Source: Heterorhizobium halophytocola (GTDB lineage Bacteria; Pseudomonadota; Alphaproteobacteria; Rhizobiales; Rhizobiaceae). Taken from it: a stretch of DNA of 64,000 nucleotides. The position numbers and the translations under genes were made by a program. The DNA lies in the NCBI RefSeq assembly GCF_017873095.1, contig NZ_JAGGJU010000002.1, forward strand, positions 248,001 through 312,000. Direction: 5' to 3'. The notes under the pieces were generated by a model that saw nothing but the letters and a program-made list of their open reading frames with translations, did not search any database and was not told the origin of the DNA. Positions 28,099 through 36,042 of this stretch are shown piece by piece (within the stretch, counting starts at the first letter, position 1; every line of letters starts with the position of its first letter).

Positions 28099-28501
28099 CA
28101 CGACATCTCCTCTCTGGATAACAGCATGGCTTGTCGCGGTCCAAGTGGAGGACAGGCAGACCAAGGGCATGCGCAAGGGTCGGCCTCTAGACCGAAGCAA
28201 TGCGGCTTTGCCACGGCGGATGCGGGCAATTGCACCGACAGGTAAAAGATTTGCACAAAATGACAGTTGTCATCTGCAATATCCGGCGGTTGACCATGCT
28301 ATCGGCATCGGACGAGGGCGTATTCGGATGTAGAGGCCGGAGTTGGCCAGTCTCGGTTCCGGTTACCAAGTCCGGCGAAGCCGCACCAGTGGCGCAAGGC
28401 CGGTCCTCGGACAAGGTCTCGCCCTGCTTGTGCTCCAACGGTAGAAAACGCATGCTCGTCCCCCATATGCTGATCCGAAATGCACGTCGAGGAGATCGTT
28501 G
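28099..28501. other. Divergent promoter region of the ribA and dehydrogenase operons
   Basis: 403 bases between two divergent operons, unusually long for this compact window. It contains the ATGACA/TGTCAT dyad at 28260-28273. I looked for the conserved boxes of an FMN (RFN) riboswitch on both strands and do not see them. Short ORFs here have no protein character. GAGGAG lies just before the plus-strand start at 28502. Confidence 0.4.
28260..28273. promoter_or_regulatory. Operator-like palindrome in the divergent region
   Basis: ATGACAGTTGTCAT has perfect 6-base arms around a 2-base centre, in an AT-richer patch midway between the two divergent operons. It is a candidate site for a regulator that would coordinate both arms of the block; no regulator gene is encoded within the block itself. 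Confidence 0.4.
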
Positions 28502-29503
28502 ATGACCGCAAGCCTGACCGGAGGTGCCGACGCTGCGCCGATCTGCGCGCGTGCGCTCTGGTTTCCCGAGGCCGGCGCCTGCGAAATCCGCGACGAGGCG
28601 ATTGCGGCGCCGGGCGAGGGCGAGGTTCTGGTCCGCATGCTCTATAGCGGGATCAGCCGAGGCACGGAGGCGCTGGTCTTCCATGGCAAGGTGCCGGTAA
28701 GCGAAGAGCAACGGATGCGCGGGCCCCATATGGGGGGCGATTTTCCGTTTCCGGTCAAATACGGCTATGCCGCCGTCGGCGAGGTCGTGGACGGATGCGA
28801 CGAACTTTCGGGAAAGTCCGTGTTTTGTCTGCATCCGCACCAGGATCGCTTCGTCGTGGCGAAGGGCATGGTGACGGCACTGCCGGAAGCGCTGCCTGCC
28901 CGTCGCGCGGTGCTTGCTGCCAATATGGAAACGGCGCTCAATATCGTCTGGGATGCCGGTGTGCAGCCCGGTGACCGCGTTGCGGTCTTCGGTGCCGGCG
29001 TGGTCGGGTCGCTCGTGGCTTTTCTTTCCCGGCAAATTGTCGGCACCGAGACCCTGCTGATCGACCGTGATCCGGGTCGGCGCGATCTGGCGTCGTCGCT
29101 CGGACTGGCGTTCGCCGACAGCAACGCGGTCGATGGCGAATTCGACATTCTGATCAATGCGTCGGGCGCTGCGGCAGCCCTTGGCGATGCGCTCGAGCAT
29201 GCCGGCCAGGAAGCGCGTATCGTCGAGGCGAGCTGGCACGGTGACCGTGTCGTGGGCCTTCCGCTCGGCGGCGCCTTCCATTCCAAACGCCTGTCGATCG
29301 TCAGCTCGCAGGTGGGCGCGATCCCGGCCGCCCGTCGTGCGCGCTGGGACTTCGCGCGCCGCCTTGCCAAGGCGCTCGACCTGCTCTGCGACGACCGGCT
29401 CGACGCGCTGATCTCCGGCGAGACGGCGTTCGACACGCTTGCCACCAGCTATCCGGACATCCTGTCCGATCCCCACACCCTTTGTCACCGTATCCGCTAT
29501 TGA
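28502..29503 (+). CDS. Medium-chain (zinc-type) alcohol dehydrogenase family protein
   Basis: 333 aa, MDR fold. The N-terminal GroES-like part has VLVRMLYSGISRGTE and KYGYAAVGEVVDG. The nucleotide fold has RVAVFGAGVVGSLVA with Asp after the second strand (LIDRD), suggesting NAD. The classical catalytic Cys/His zinc ligands are not evident (SGISRGTE where many have CGICGTD), which puts it near BchC/threonine-dehydrogenase-like outliers. ATG 28502 has GAGGAG 8 bases upstream. It is first of a four-gene operon with a PTPS homologue, a glycosyltransferase and a methyltransferase. The substrate is unknown. Confidence 0.82.
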   Translation: MTASLTGGADAAPICARALWFPEAGACEIRDEAIAAPGEGEVLVRMLYSGISRGTEALVFHGKVPVSEEQRMRGPHMGGDFPFPVKYGYAAVGEVVDGCDELSGKSVFCLHPHQDRFVVAKGMVTALPEALPARRAVLAANMETALNIVWDAGVQPGDRVAVFGAGVVGSLVAFLSRQIVGTETLLIDRDPGRRDLASSLGLAFADSNAVDGEFDILINASGAAAALGDALEHAGQEARIVEASWHGDRVVGLPLGGAFHSKRLSIVSSQVGAIPAARRARWDFARRLAKALDLLCDDRLDALISGETAFDTLATSYPDILSDPHTLCHRIRY

Positions 29504-29518
29504 AAGAGAGCCTTGCCG

Positions 29519-29917
29519 ATGTTTGCAGTCGAAGTCCGCGACCACATCATGATCGCCCACAGCCTTCCGCGTCCCGTGTTCGGCCCTGCCCAGGGCATGC
29601 ATGGCGCAACCTTCGTGGTCGATGCCGCCTTCTTCACCAGGGATGTGGACGAGGATGGTCTGGCCGTCGATATCGGCGCTGCCACCACCGTGCTCGCCGA
29701 CGTATTGAAGCCGCTCAATTATAAGAACCTCGACGAGGTCGAGATGTTTTCCGGCAAAGTGTCGACCACGGAAGTGATTGCCAAGCACATCTTCGACCAG
29801 CTGGCCGCGGCCGTGGCCGACAAGAGGCTCGGCCCGGGAAGTCATCGCATCTGCCGGCTGAAGGTGACGCTGCACGAAAGCCATGCGGCGCGCGGCTGGT
29901 ACGAGGCCGATCTGTGA
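29519..29917 (+). CDS. 6-pyruvoyltetrahydropterin synthase/QueD homologue with degenerate active site
   Basis: 132 aa, normal family length and fold pattern: FAVEVRDHIMIAHSL, VVDAAFF, SGKVSTTEVIAKHIF and KVTLHESHAARGWYE. Key residues differ from working PTPS/QueD enzymes. The Cys before HGH is absent, HGH reads HGA (losing a Zn ligand), and the LDHxxLN segment reads LNYKNLD, losing the catalytic His. The late Glu is kept (HES). It may therefore catalyse a different reaction or bind a pterin-like ligand. It starts 15 bases after the dehydrogenase, and its stop overlaps the next GTG by 4 bases. Confidence 0.8.
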   Translation: MFAVEVRDHIMIAHSLPRPVFGPAQGMHGATFVVDAAFFTRDVDEDGLAVDIGAATTVLADVLKPLNYKNLDEVEMFSGKVSTTEVIAKHIFDQLAAAVADKRLGPGSHRICRLKVTLHESHAARGWYEADL

Positions 29918-30957
29918 GCCGCAGGCTCGTCTTTGCCTATCCCGGCCGGCTGGATCTCAACACCGGCGGCTATGCCTATGACCGGCGGGTGATCGCCGGC
30001 CTCGAAGCGCTCGACTGGGAGATCGAGCTGCTGGCGCTGGGGGAGGGGTTTCCGTTTCCATCGGCATCCGTGAAGGCGGCTGCCACAAAGGCCTTGTCGA
30101 GCCTTGCGGAAGGGACGCTGGTGATGATTGACGGCCTCGCCCTTGGCGTCCTCGACGACTGGGCCGAAAAGGCAGCATTGCGCCATACGATCGTCGCCCT
30201 GGTGCATCATCCGCTGGCACTGGAAGGCGGCTTGTCTGCCGAGCAGGCCGCGACATTCCGCCAGTCGGAGAGCCGGGCGCTGTCCTTCGCCTCGGCCGTC
30301 GTCGTGACATCGCCGATGACGGCGCGAGAGCTTTCCGCCAATTATGGCGTTGCCGCTGACGATATCACCACGGCGGTGCCCGGAACCGACCCTGCTCCGA
30401 TGCGGGCAGCTAAGAGCCGGACCCCGCATATCCTGTCGGTCGGCTCGCTGATCGGCCGCAAGGGCCACGACGTGCTGATCGAAAGCCTCGACCGCGTCAG
30501 AGATCTTGCCTGGACGGCCGTCATCATCGGCAGCCGCGACCTGGACCCGGCCGTGACCGCCGCACTGGAGGCGCAGATCCGGCAGCTCGGGCTTGGCGCC
30601 CGGCTGCGGCTTGCCGGCGAATGCTCGGATGTGCGCTCGGTCATGGCCAGCGCCGACATCTTCGCGCTTGCCAGCCGCTACGAGGGCTATGGCATGGTGT
30701 TTGCCGAAGCCCTGTCGCACGGATTGCCGATCGTTGCCTGCCACGCGGGCGCAGTGCCGGACGTGGTGCCCGAAGACGCCGGCATTCTGGTCGACGTCGA
30801 CTATGTCGAAGCCTTCGCCGATGCCCTCCGACTGTTGCTCACCGACATGGCCGAGCGGCAGCGCCGGGCCGAAGCATCGCGCAAGGCCGGTGCCGCATTG
30901 CCGGGCTGGCCGGTGACGGCCAGGATCATCGCGACCCGACTGGAGAGTTTGGCATGA
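29914..30957 (+). CDS. Glycosyltransferase family 4 (GT-B fold)
   Basis: 347 aa. The C-terminal nucleotide-sugar half is clear: HILSVGSLIGRKGHDVLIES, then SRYEGYGMVFAEALSHGLPI with the two Glu of the EX7E motif. The N-terminal acceptor half begins RLVFAYPGRLDLNTGGYAYD. The GTG start overlaps the PTPS-like stop (GTGA). No membrane segment is seen, so it acts in the cytoplasm. Acceptor and donor are unknown; position between a pterin-type protein and a methyltransferase suggests glycosylation of a small metabolite or lipid rather than O-antigen. Confidence 0.88.
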   Translation: MSRRLVFAYPGRLDLNTGGYAYDRRVIAGLEALDWEIELLALGEGFPFPSASVKAAATKALSSLAEGTLVMIDGLALGVLDDWAEKAALRHTIVALVHHPLALEGGLSAEQAATFRQSESRALSFASAVVVTSPMTARELSANYGVAADDITTAVPGTDPAPMRAAKSRTPHILSVGSLIGRKGHDVLIESLDRVRDLAWTAVIIGSRDLDPAVTAALEAQIRQLGLGARLRLAGECSDVRSVMASADIFALASRYEGYGMVFAEALSHGLPIVACHAGAVPDVVPEDAGILVDVDYVEAFADALRLLLTDMAERQRRAEASRKAGAALPGWPVTARIIATRLESLA

Positions 30958-31754
30958 GCGGTTTCGACAAGAACTGGCTGGCCCTGAGAGAGCCGGCCGA
31001 CCGTGCCGCGCGCAGCGTCTCGCAGATGGGCGAGCTCGCAACCCGCTTCGAGGGGGCAGGGGATAAGCCCCGGATTCTCGACATCGGCTGCGGCACCGGC
31101 TCCACCTATCGCAGTCTCTCGGAAATCCTGCCCGATGCCACCCGGTGGCTCTTGCTCGATTACGATCCGTTGCTGCTGGAAGAAGCCGAACGCCGGATCG
31201 GATCGAGCGACCGGATAGACTTTCGCCGGCACGATCTCAACGATCTCGATGGCCTGCCGCTGGACGGCGTGCAGGCGGTCACCGCCTCGGCGCTGTTCGA
31301 TCTTTGCTCGCAGGCTTTTTGCGCCCGTTTTGTCAAACGGATCGCGAAGGCCGGTTGCAGCCTCTATGCGGCGCTGAACTACAATGGCGTGATGCGTTGG
31401 TCGGTGTCTCATCCCCTCGATGACGTGGTTGCTGCCGATTTCAACCGGCATCAGCGCACCGACAAGGGTTTCGGCCCGGCGCTCGGGCCGGATGCGACGG
31501 ACTGTCTGGCGCGGCAGTTGCGAGACGAAGGCTACAGCATCAGCCTCGGCGACAGTCCGTGGCGGATGAGGCCGGACCAAGCCGATTTGCAGGCAGCCTT
31601 TCTCGATGGGCTGCGCCAGCCGCTTGCCGAGATCGGGAGTCTGTCATCGGCGGAGATTGATACCTGGCTCGCCTTTCGCCAGCAGGCGATCACGGCGGAG
31701 GGCAGCCTATGCGAGGTCGGTCACACGGACCTTCTCGCCAGCCTTGACGTCTGA
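30954..31754 (+). CDS. Class I SAM-dependent methyltransferase
   Basis: 266 aa. Motif I is RILDIGCGTGSTYRSL, followed by an acidic end of strand 2 (LLLDYDPLLLEEAE) and a motif at HDLNDLDG. ATG 30954 overlaps the glycosyltransferase stop by 4 bases. The last 48 bases overlap convergently with the 3' end of the RibD-like gene on the other strand. The substrate is probably the product built by the preceding enzymes. Confidence 0.85.
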   Translation: MSGFDKNWLALREPADRAARSVSQMGELATRFEGAGDKPRILDIGCGTGSTYRSLSEILPDATRWLLLDYDPLLLEEAERRIGSSDRIDFRRHDLNDLDGLPLDGVQAVTASALFDLCSQAFCARFVKRIAKAGCSLYAALNYNGVMRWSVSHPLDDVVAADFNRHQRTDKGFGPALGPDATDCLARQLRDEGYSISLGDSPWRMRPDQADLQAAFLDGLRQPLAEIGSLSSAEIDTWLAFRQQAITAEGSLCEVGHTDLLASLDV

Positions 31755-32513
31755 GCCTGCCGGCTTGAGGCAGCAATCGAACAGGATGTCGCTGCCGAGG
31801 CTGTAGACCTCGGCGGCCGGCCGCTTGGCCGCGGTCAGCTTTTCGATCGGCGGCAGGCTGATGCCGCTCGGGCCCGAGCCGATGATGATCGGCGAAATCG
31901 CCACATGCAGGTGGTCGATCCGGCCGGCCTCGATGAAGCGGGCGATCGTGCGCGCGCCGCCCTCGACCAGCACGCGCGACAGCGACCGCTCGGCAAGGGC
32001 AGACAGGATCGCGTCCGGATCGAGGCCGCTGTCGCAAAGCGGCAGCTTGATCACCTCCGCATTGGGAAGATTGCGGCAGCGCGCCTCGCGGCTCTGGATG
32101 ACGATCACCGGGGCGCCGCTATCGTTGAAGATACCCTCGCTGCCGGTCAGCTCCGAGCGACAGTCGATGACCACGCGGACCGGATCCGGGCCCTTGACGA
32201 TGCGCACCGACAGCCGGGGATCGTCGGCCTTGACGGTGCCGACGCCTACGATGACCGCATCGACAAGTGCCCGGCAGCGATGCAGATGGGCAAGGCCGTC
32301 CGGACCGGAAATGTCGCGCGCGTCGCCAGCCGGTGTGGCGATCCGGCCATCCAGCGATTGACCGACCTGGGCAAGGACGAAGGACCCCGCAGCAGCTGCC
32401 ACGGGGCCATAGAGTGCCTGGACCGGATCCGAGCGATCTAGGAAACCGCCGGCTCCCCCGCGCAGGGAGAGAAGATGGTCCCAGTTCCTGTCGGTGATCT
32501 CGATCCTGCGCAT
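31707..32513 (-). CDS. RibD C-terminal-type reductase (dihydrofolate reductase-like fold)
   Basis: 268 aa. It has the RibD reductase signatures FVLAQVGQSLDGRIAT, VGVGTVKADDPRLSVR, PVRVVIDCRSEL and VLVEGGARTIARFIE. The zinc deaminase domain of bifunctional RibD is absent; instead about 45 residues of unrelated N-terminal sequence precede the reductase. It would reduce a ribosylamino-pyrimidine phosphate or analogue with NADPH. Together with the ribA paralogue in this block it suggests a dedicated diaminopyrimidine branch. It is cotranscribed with the cytochrome b561 gene, 9 bases upstream. Confidence 0.87.
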   Translation of the reverse strand: MRRIEITDRNWDHLLSLRGGAGGFLDRSDPVQALYGPVAAAAGSFVLAQVGQSLDGRIATPAGDARDISGPDGLAHLHRCRALVDAVIVGVGTVKADDPRLSVRIVKGPDPVRVVIDCRSELTGSEGIFNDSGAPVIVIQSREARCRNLPNAEVIKLPLCDSGLDPDAILSALAERSLSRVLVEGGARTIARFIEAGRIDHLHVAISPIIIGSGPSGISLPPIEKLTAAKRPAAEVYSLGSDILFDCCLKPAGSDVKAGEKVRVTDLA

Positions 32514-32522
32514 CGATTGTCC

Positions 32523-33089
32523 TTAGATGATCCGGTAGAGGGTCTGGTCGCGCTTGATTACATGGTGCATCACGACTGCCCCGATATGCAACGCGAACAG
32601 GCCCAAAAGGATCCATGCGCTGTAGCCGTGGATAGCCGACAGCGTCCAGGCGATGTCCGGCGTCTTGCCGATCGGGCTCCAGACCGGCAGCAGGCCGAAC
32701 CAGACAAGCGGGAAGCCATGGGCATTGGTGGCCAGAAAGCCGCTGACTGGCATGATGATCAGGAAGAGATAGAGAAGACCGTGCACGGCGGCCGCAGCGA
32801 AGCGTTCGATTGCCGGCGCCTCTTCGGCCGCCGGGGCTGCGACAAACAGCTTGGTGCCGATCCTGACCAGCATGACCCAGAGGATCAGAAAGCCGAGGCT
32901 CTCATGCACCAGATAGAAGTTGAGCGAGACTTCCTTCTTGGCAAAGCCGATCATCAGGCCGAGCGGCCAGGTGGCCAGCACGAGGGCGGCAACGATCCAG
33001 TGCAGGATGCGGGCCGCTCCATGATAGCGCTCGACGGTGATCAGCATCGGCGTGGCCTTGCTCGGCGGGTTTTGCAACGTGTCGGACAA
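32523..33089 (-). CDS. Cytochrome b561-family membrane protein
   Basis: 188 aa with four transmembrane helices. Haem-ligand His are in ARILHWIVAA, FYLVHESLGF, AAVHGLLYLF and LFALHIGAVVMHHVIKR. It is a di-haem electron carrier between membrane quinone and a redox partner. The TTG at 33089 (LSDTLQNPP) is preferred because GGAG lies 6 bases upstream; an in-frame start at 33128 lacks one. It precedes the RibD-like gene by 9 bases, so it may supply or accept electrons in that pathway. Confidence 0.87.
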   Translation of the reverse strand: MSDTLQNPPSKATPMLITVERYHGAARILHWIVAALVLATWPLGLMIGFAKKEVSLNFYLVHESLGFLILWVMLVRIGTKLFVAAPAAEEAPAIERFAAAAVHGLLYLFLIIMPVSGFLATNAHGFPLVWFGLLPVWSPIGKTPDIAWTLSAIHGYSAWILLGLFALHIGAVVMHHVIKRDQTLYRII

Positions 33090-33298
33090 TACGGTCTCCA
33101 CAGACAGGAATTTCTTTTGAATTCGCAACGGTCAGCCGACTGCCGGCGACTGTATCGAACGGGATGAAAGTCATTAAATGCCGAAGGATACCGGTGGGTC
33201 GACAACCGGTAAATGACGAAACGTGCAGAAACTTGTCTGTGGGTGCAGTCGCGGCCGGTTCATGCCCTGTCCGGTGCGATTTCATGCGCGTGTGGCGG

Positions 33299-34198
33299 CT
33301 AGATCGGGCGCGTGGCCGTCACATAGGTCTCGAACACGTCGGAAAAGGTCGAGACGCGCATCGGCAGCTTGTCATAGGGCGGATAATAGAGGGTGAGCCA
33401 GAGGTCGGGTGGTCGCCAGTCGTCGAGAATGCGCTTGAGACTGCCCGCCGCGATGGCGTCGGCAACGATGAACTGCGGCAGCAGCGCGACGCCCTCGCCG
33501 TTTTCGGCAAGCCGGGCAATCACCTCGCCATTGTTGCCGGCAAGCCCCCGGCCGGCATGCACCTTGCGCGTCTTCGCCCCATTCGTCAGCTCCCAGGTCT
33601 CCGACAAGGCCTCTTCGTCATAGGCGATGCAGGCGCCGGCATTCAGATCGTCGGGCGATTGCGGCGTGCCATTGGCCGCGAGATAGCCGGGGGAGGCAAC
33701 CAGGACGCGGGTCACCGGACAGATCTTGCGCCAGATGGTCGACTTGTCGCGCGGCGGCTCGGAGATCCGGATGGCGAGATCGAAATCGCCGGAGACGATG
33801 TCGATGAAGCGGTCGGTCAGCGTCAGCGAAACCGAGATGCCCGGGTTCTCGGCCCGCATAGCCGAGATCACGTCGGGCAGGATCCGCTGGCCGAGAGACA
33901 GCGGGACGTTGAGCCGGATCAGGCCGGCCGAATGTCCCTCCTCGGCGCGCACCGCCTCGGCCACATCCTCGAACTGGTCGAGCAGCGGCGCGATGCGGGC
34001 GGCATAGACGGCGCCGGCCGAGGTGAGTGAGACCTGGCGCGTGGTCCTCAAAAGCAGTTGCACGCCCAGCCGGTCCTCCAGTGCGCTGACGGCACGGGTG
34101 ACGGTCGGCGCGGTCATCGACAGCTGTCGCGCGGCTGCAACGAAGCTGTGCTCGCGGGCAACCGTCAGGAAAACCCGGATGTCATTGAGATCGCTCAT
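33299..34198 (-). CDS. LysR-family transcriptional regulator
   Basis: 299 aa. The N-terminal winged helix (MSDLNDIRVFLTVAREHSFV, AAARQLSMTAPTVTRAVSAL) precedes a standard two-lobed effector domain. The start at MSDLND is preferred over upstream in-frame codons that run through the palindrome. It diverges from the quinone-stress genes at 34324 and should regulate them from the 21-bp palindrome between. Confidence 0.9.
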   Translation of the reverse strand: MSDLNDIRVFLTVAREHSFVAAARQLSMTAPTVTRAVSALEDRLGVQLLLRTTRQVSLTSAGAVYAARIAPLLDQFEDVAEAVRAEEGHSAGLIRLNVPLSLGQRILPDVISAMRAENPGISVSLTLTDRFIDIVSGDFDLAIRISEPPRDKSTIWRKICPVTRVLVASPGYLAANGTPQSPDDLNAGACIAYDEEALSETWELTNGAKTRKVHAGRGLAGNNGEVIARLAENGEGVALLPQFIVADAIAAGSLKRILDDWRPPDLWLTLYYPPYDKLPMRVSTFSDVFETYVTATRPI

Positions 34199-34219
34199 CG
34201 AGATAATTTCACTTTTTGC

Positions 34220-34240
34220 AATAATATTGTCAATATTATT
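34220..34240. promoter_or_regulatory. Perfect 9+3+9 palindrome, probable LysR operator
   Basis: AATAATATT (34220-34228) and AATATTATT (34232-34240) are exact inverted repeats separated by GTC, in a strongly AT-rich patch within GC-rich DNA. It lies 22 bases before the LysR start and 84 bases before the dioxygenase start. The T-N11-A type symmetry fits LysR recognition. Confidence 0.7.
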
Positions 34241-34323
34241 TCTATTCAAAAGCTGCCGGTAACGGGCCATCTTCTGCTCACAACAGGGACGAAAACCAGC
34301 GTCCGAACAGAAGGAACAAGGCT

Positions 34324-35256
34324 ATGCTTACCCAGATCAAAGGCCTGCACCATGTCACGTCGATGGCTGCGAGTGCGCAGGTCAACAGCGACTTCTTCAC
34401 CAAGACCCTCGGCCTGCGCCGGGTCAAGAAGACCGTCAATTTCGACGCGCCGGAAGTCTATCACCTCTACTATGGCGACGAAGTCGGCACCCCCGGATCG
34501 GTGATGACCTATTTCCCCTTCCCGCACATCGCCGCCGGTCGTCCCGGTGTCGGCGAGGTCGGCGAAACCTATTTCGCAATTCCAAGGGGTTCGCTCGGTT
34601 TCTGGCGTGAACGGCTTGCAAAGCTCGGCGTCGGCAATCTGGCGGAAACCGAAGTCTTCGGCGAAAAGCGCCTGCGCTTTGACGGTCCTGATCGCGACGG
34701 CTTTTCCCTGGTCGAGGTCGACACGGATGCACGCGACGGCTGGCTGCACGACGATATCGGCGCGGCCGAGGCTATCAAGGGCTTTCATGGTGCGTCCATG
34801 CGGCTGAAGGATGCCGGCGCCACCCGTGAGCTGCTCGGGTTCATGGGCTATGAAAAGGTCAACGAGAAGGACGAATGGGCACGCTTCGCCATCAAGGGCG
34901 GCAACGGTGCCGATTTCATCGACCTCGAAACCCTGCCCGGTGCCGATCATGCCCGTCAGGGCGCAGGCTCGGTGCATCATATCGCCTTTGCCGTTGAAAA
35001 CCGTGCCGCCCAGCTGGATGTCCGCAAGGCACTTCTGGATACCGGCTACCAGGTCACGCCGGTGATCGACCGCGATTATTTCTGGGCAATCTATTTCCGC
35101 ACGCCGGGTGGCGTGCTGTTCGAGATCGCCACCAACGAACCCGGTTTCGACCGCGACGAGGATACCGCCCATCTGGGCCAGGCATTGAAACTGCCGGCCC
35201 GGTATGAGAGCCACCGCGCCGAGATCGAAAAGCTGTTGCCGGCCATCGCCGACTGA
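34324..35256 (+). CDS. mhqO: VOC-family ring-cleaving dioxygenase, MhqO-like
   Basis: 310 aa with two glyoxalase-type repeats. The first carries IKGLHHVTSMAASAQ and the second HHIAFAVENRAAQLD; the metal Glu lies in GVLFEIATNEPGF. Homologues in quinone-resistance operons open hydroquinone or catechol-type rings. AAGGAACAAGG precedes the ATG. It is first in an operon with an alpha/beta hydrolase and a pirin, all downstream of a divergent LysR gene. Assignment as MhqO rests on family pattern and this conserved order. Confidence 0.85.
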   Translation: MLTQIKGLHHVTSMAASAQVNSDFFTKTLGLRRVKKTVNFDAPEVYHLYYGDEVGTPGSVMTYFPFPHIAAGRPGVGEVGETYFAIPRGSLGFWRERLAKLGVGNLAETEVFGEKRLRFDGPDRDGFSLVEVDTDARDGWLHDDIGAAEAIKGFHGASMRLKDAGATRELLGFMGYEKVNEKDEWARFAIKGGNGADFIDLETLPGADHARQGAGSVHHIAFAVENRAAQLDVRKALLDTGYQVTPVIDRDYFWAIYFRTPGGVLFEIATNEPGFDRDEDTAHLGQALKLPARYESHRAEIEKLLPAIAD

Positions 35257-35324
35257 GCAGGGCATCCACATTGTTTGAATGTGCAGCGGGATCCCTTGGC
35301 GATCCAGGCTGCGGAGTATATGCG

Positions 35325-35930
35325 ATGACAGTCCTCGACTATCACACCTATGAAAAGCCCCCGGCTGCCGGGCAGCCGGTCGTCTTCGCCTTTCACGGCA
35401 CCGGCGGCAACGAAATGCAGTTCGCCGAGCTGATCGTCCAGATCCTGCCCGGCGCCGGCATCGTCTCGCCGCGCGGCGACGTGTCGGAGCATGGCGCGCT
35501 GCGGTTCTTCCGCCGCACCGGCGAGGGCGTCTACGACATGGACGATCTTGCCGCCCGCACGGAGAAGATGGCGGCCTTCATCGAGAAGAAGAAGGCAGAA
35601 TGGCCGGGGCATCCGGTCTATGGGCTCGGCTATTCGAACGGCGCCAATATCCTGGCCTCCGTGCTGATGCAGCGGCCGGATCTGTTCGACCGGGCAGCCT
35701 TGCTGCATCCGCTTATCCCCTGGGCGCCGGACGACAATGCCGGATTGAAGGGACGCGAGATCCTGATAACCGCCGGCGAGCATGATCCGATCTGCCCGCT
35801 GCCGTTGACCGAGCGTCTCTCCGGCTTTTTCGAGCGTCAGGGCGCCAGGCTTCAAACCAGCATCCATCCGGGCGGTCACGAGATCCGCCAGACCGAGCTT
35901 CAGGCGCTGGGCGCCTTCCTCAGCCGGTAA
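35325..35930 (+). CDS. mhqD: Phospholipase/carboxylesterase-type alpha/beta hydrolase, MhqD-like
   Basis: 201 aa. The oxyanion region is FAFHGTGGNEMQF, the nucleophile elbow GLGYSNGANI, Asp in AGEHDPICP and His in HPGGHEIRQ, giving a full Ser/Asp/His triad. GCGGAG lies 9 bases before ATG 35325; a longer in-frame start at 35271 would have no ribosome site. It follows MhqO, a pairing known from methylhydroquinone resistance loci. Confidence 0.87.
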   Translation: MTVLDYHTYEKPPAAGQPVVFAFHGTGGNEMQFAELIVQILPGAGIVSPRGDVSEHGALRFFRRTGEGVYDMDDLAARTEKMAAFIEKKKAEWPGHPVYGLGYSNGANILASVLMQRPDLFDRAALLHPLIPWAPDDNAGLKGREILITAGEHDPICPLPLTERLSGFFERQGARLQTSIHPGGHEIRQTELQALGAFLSR

Positions 35931-36042
35931 CATTTCTGCCCTGCGACAGCGCTTATAGGTTGCCGCAGGGCGATCGTTGGGAACGGACCGCATCCTTCTG
36001 CGGCGCAGGGCGCCGAAGCGGCCCCGATCAGGAGTTGTCGCC

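Noticed and set aside
28099..28501. FMN (RFN) riboswitch upstream of ribA
   Set aside because: CCGGCGGTTGA near 28282 recalls one RFN box, but the other conserved boxes and their order are missing on both strands.
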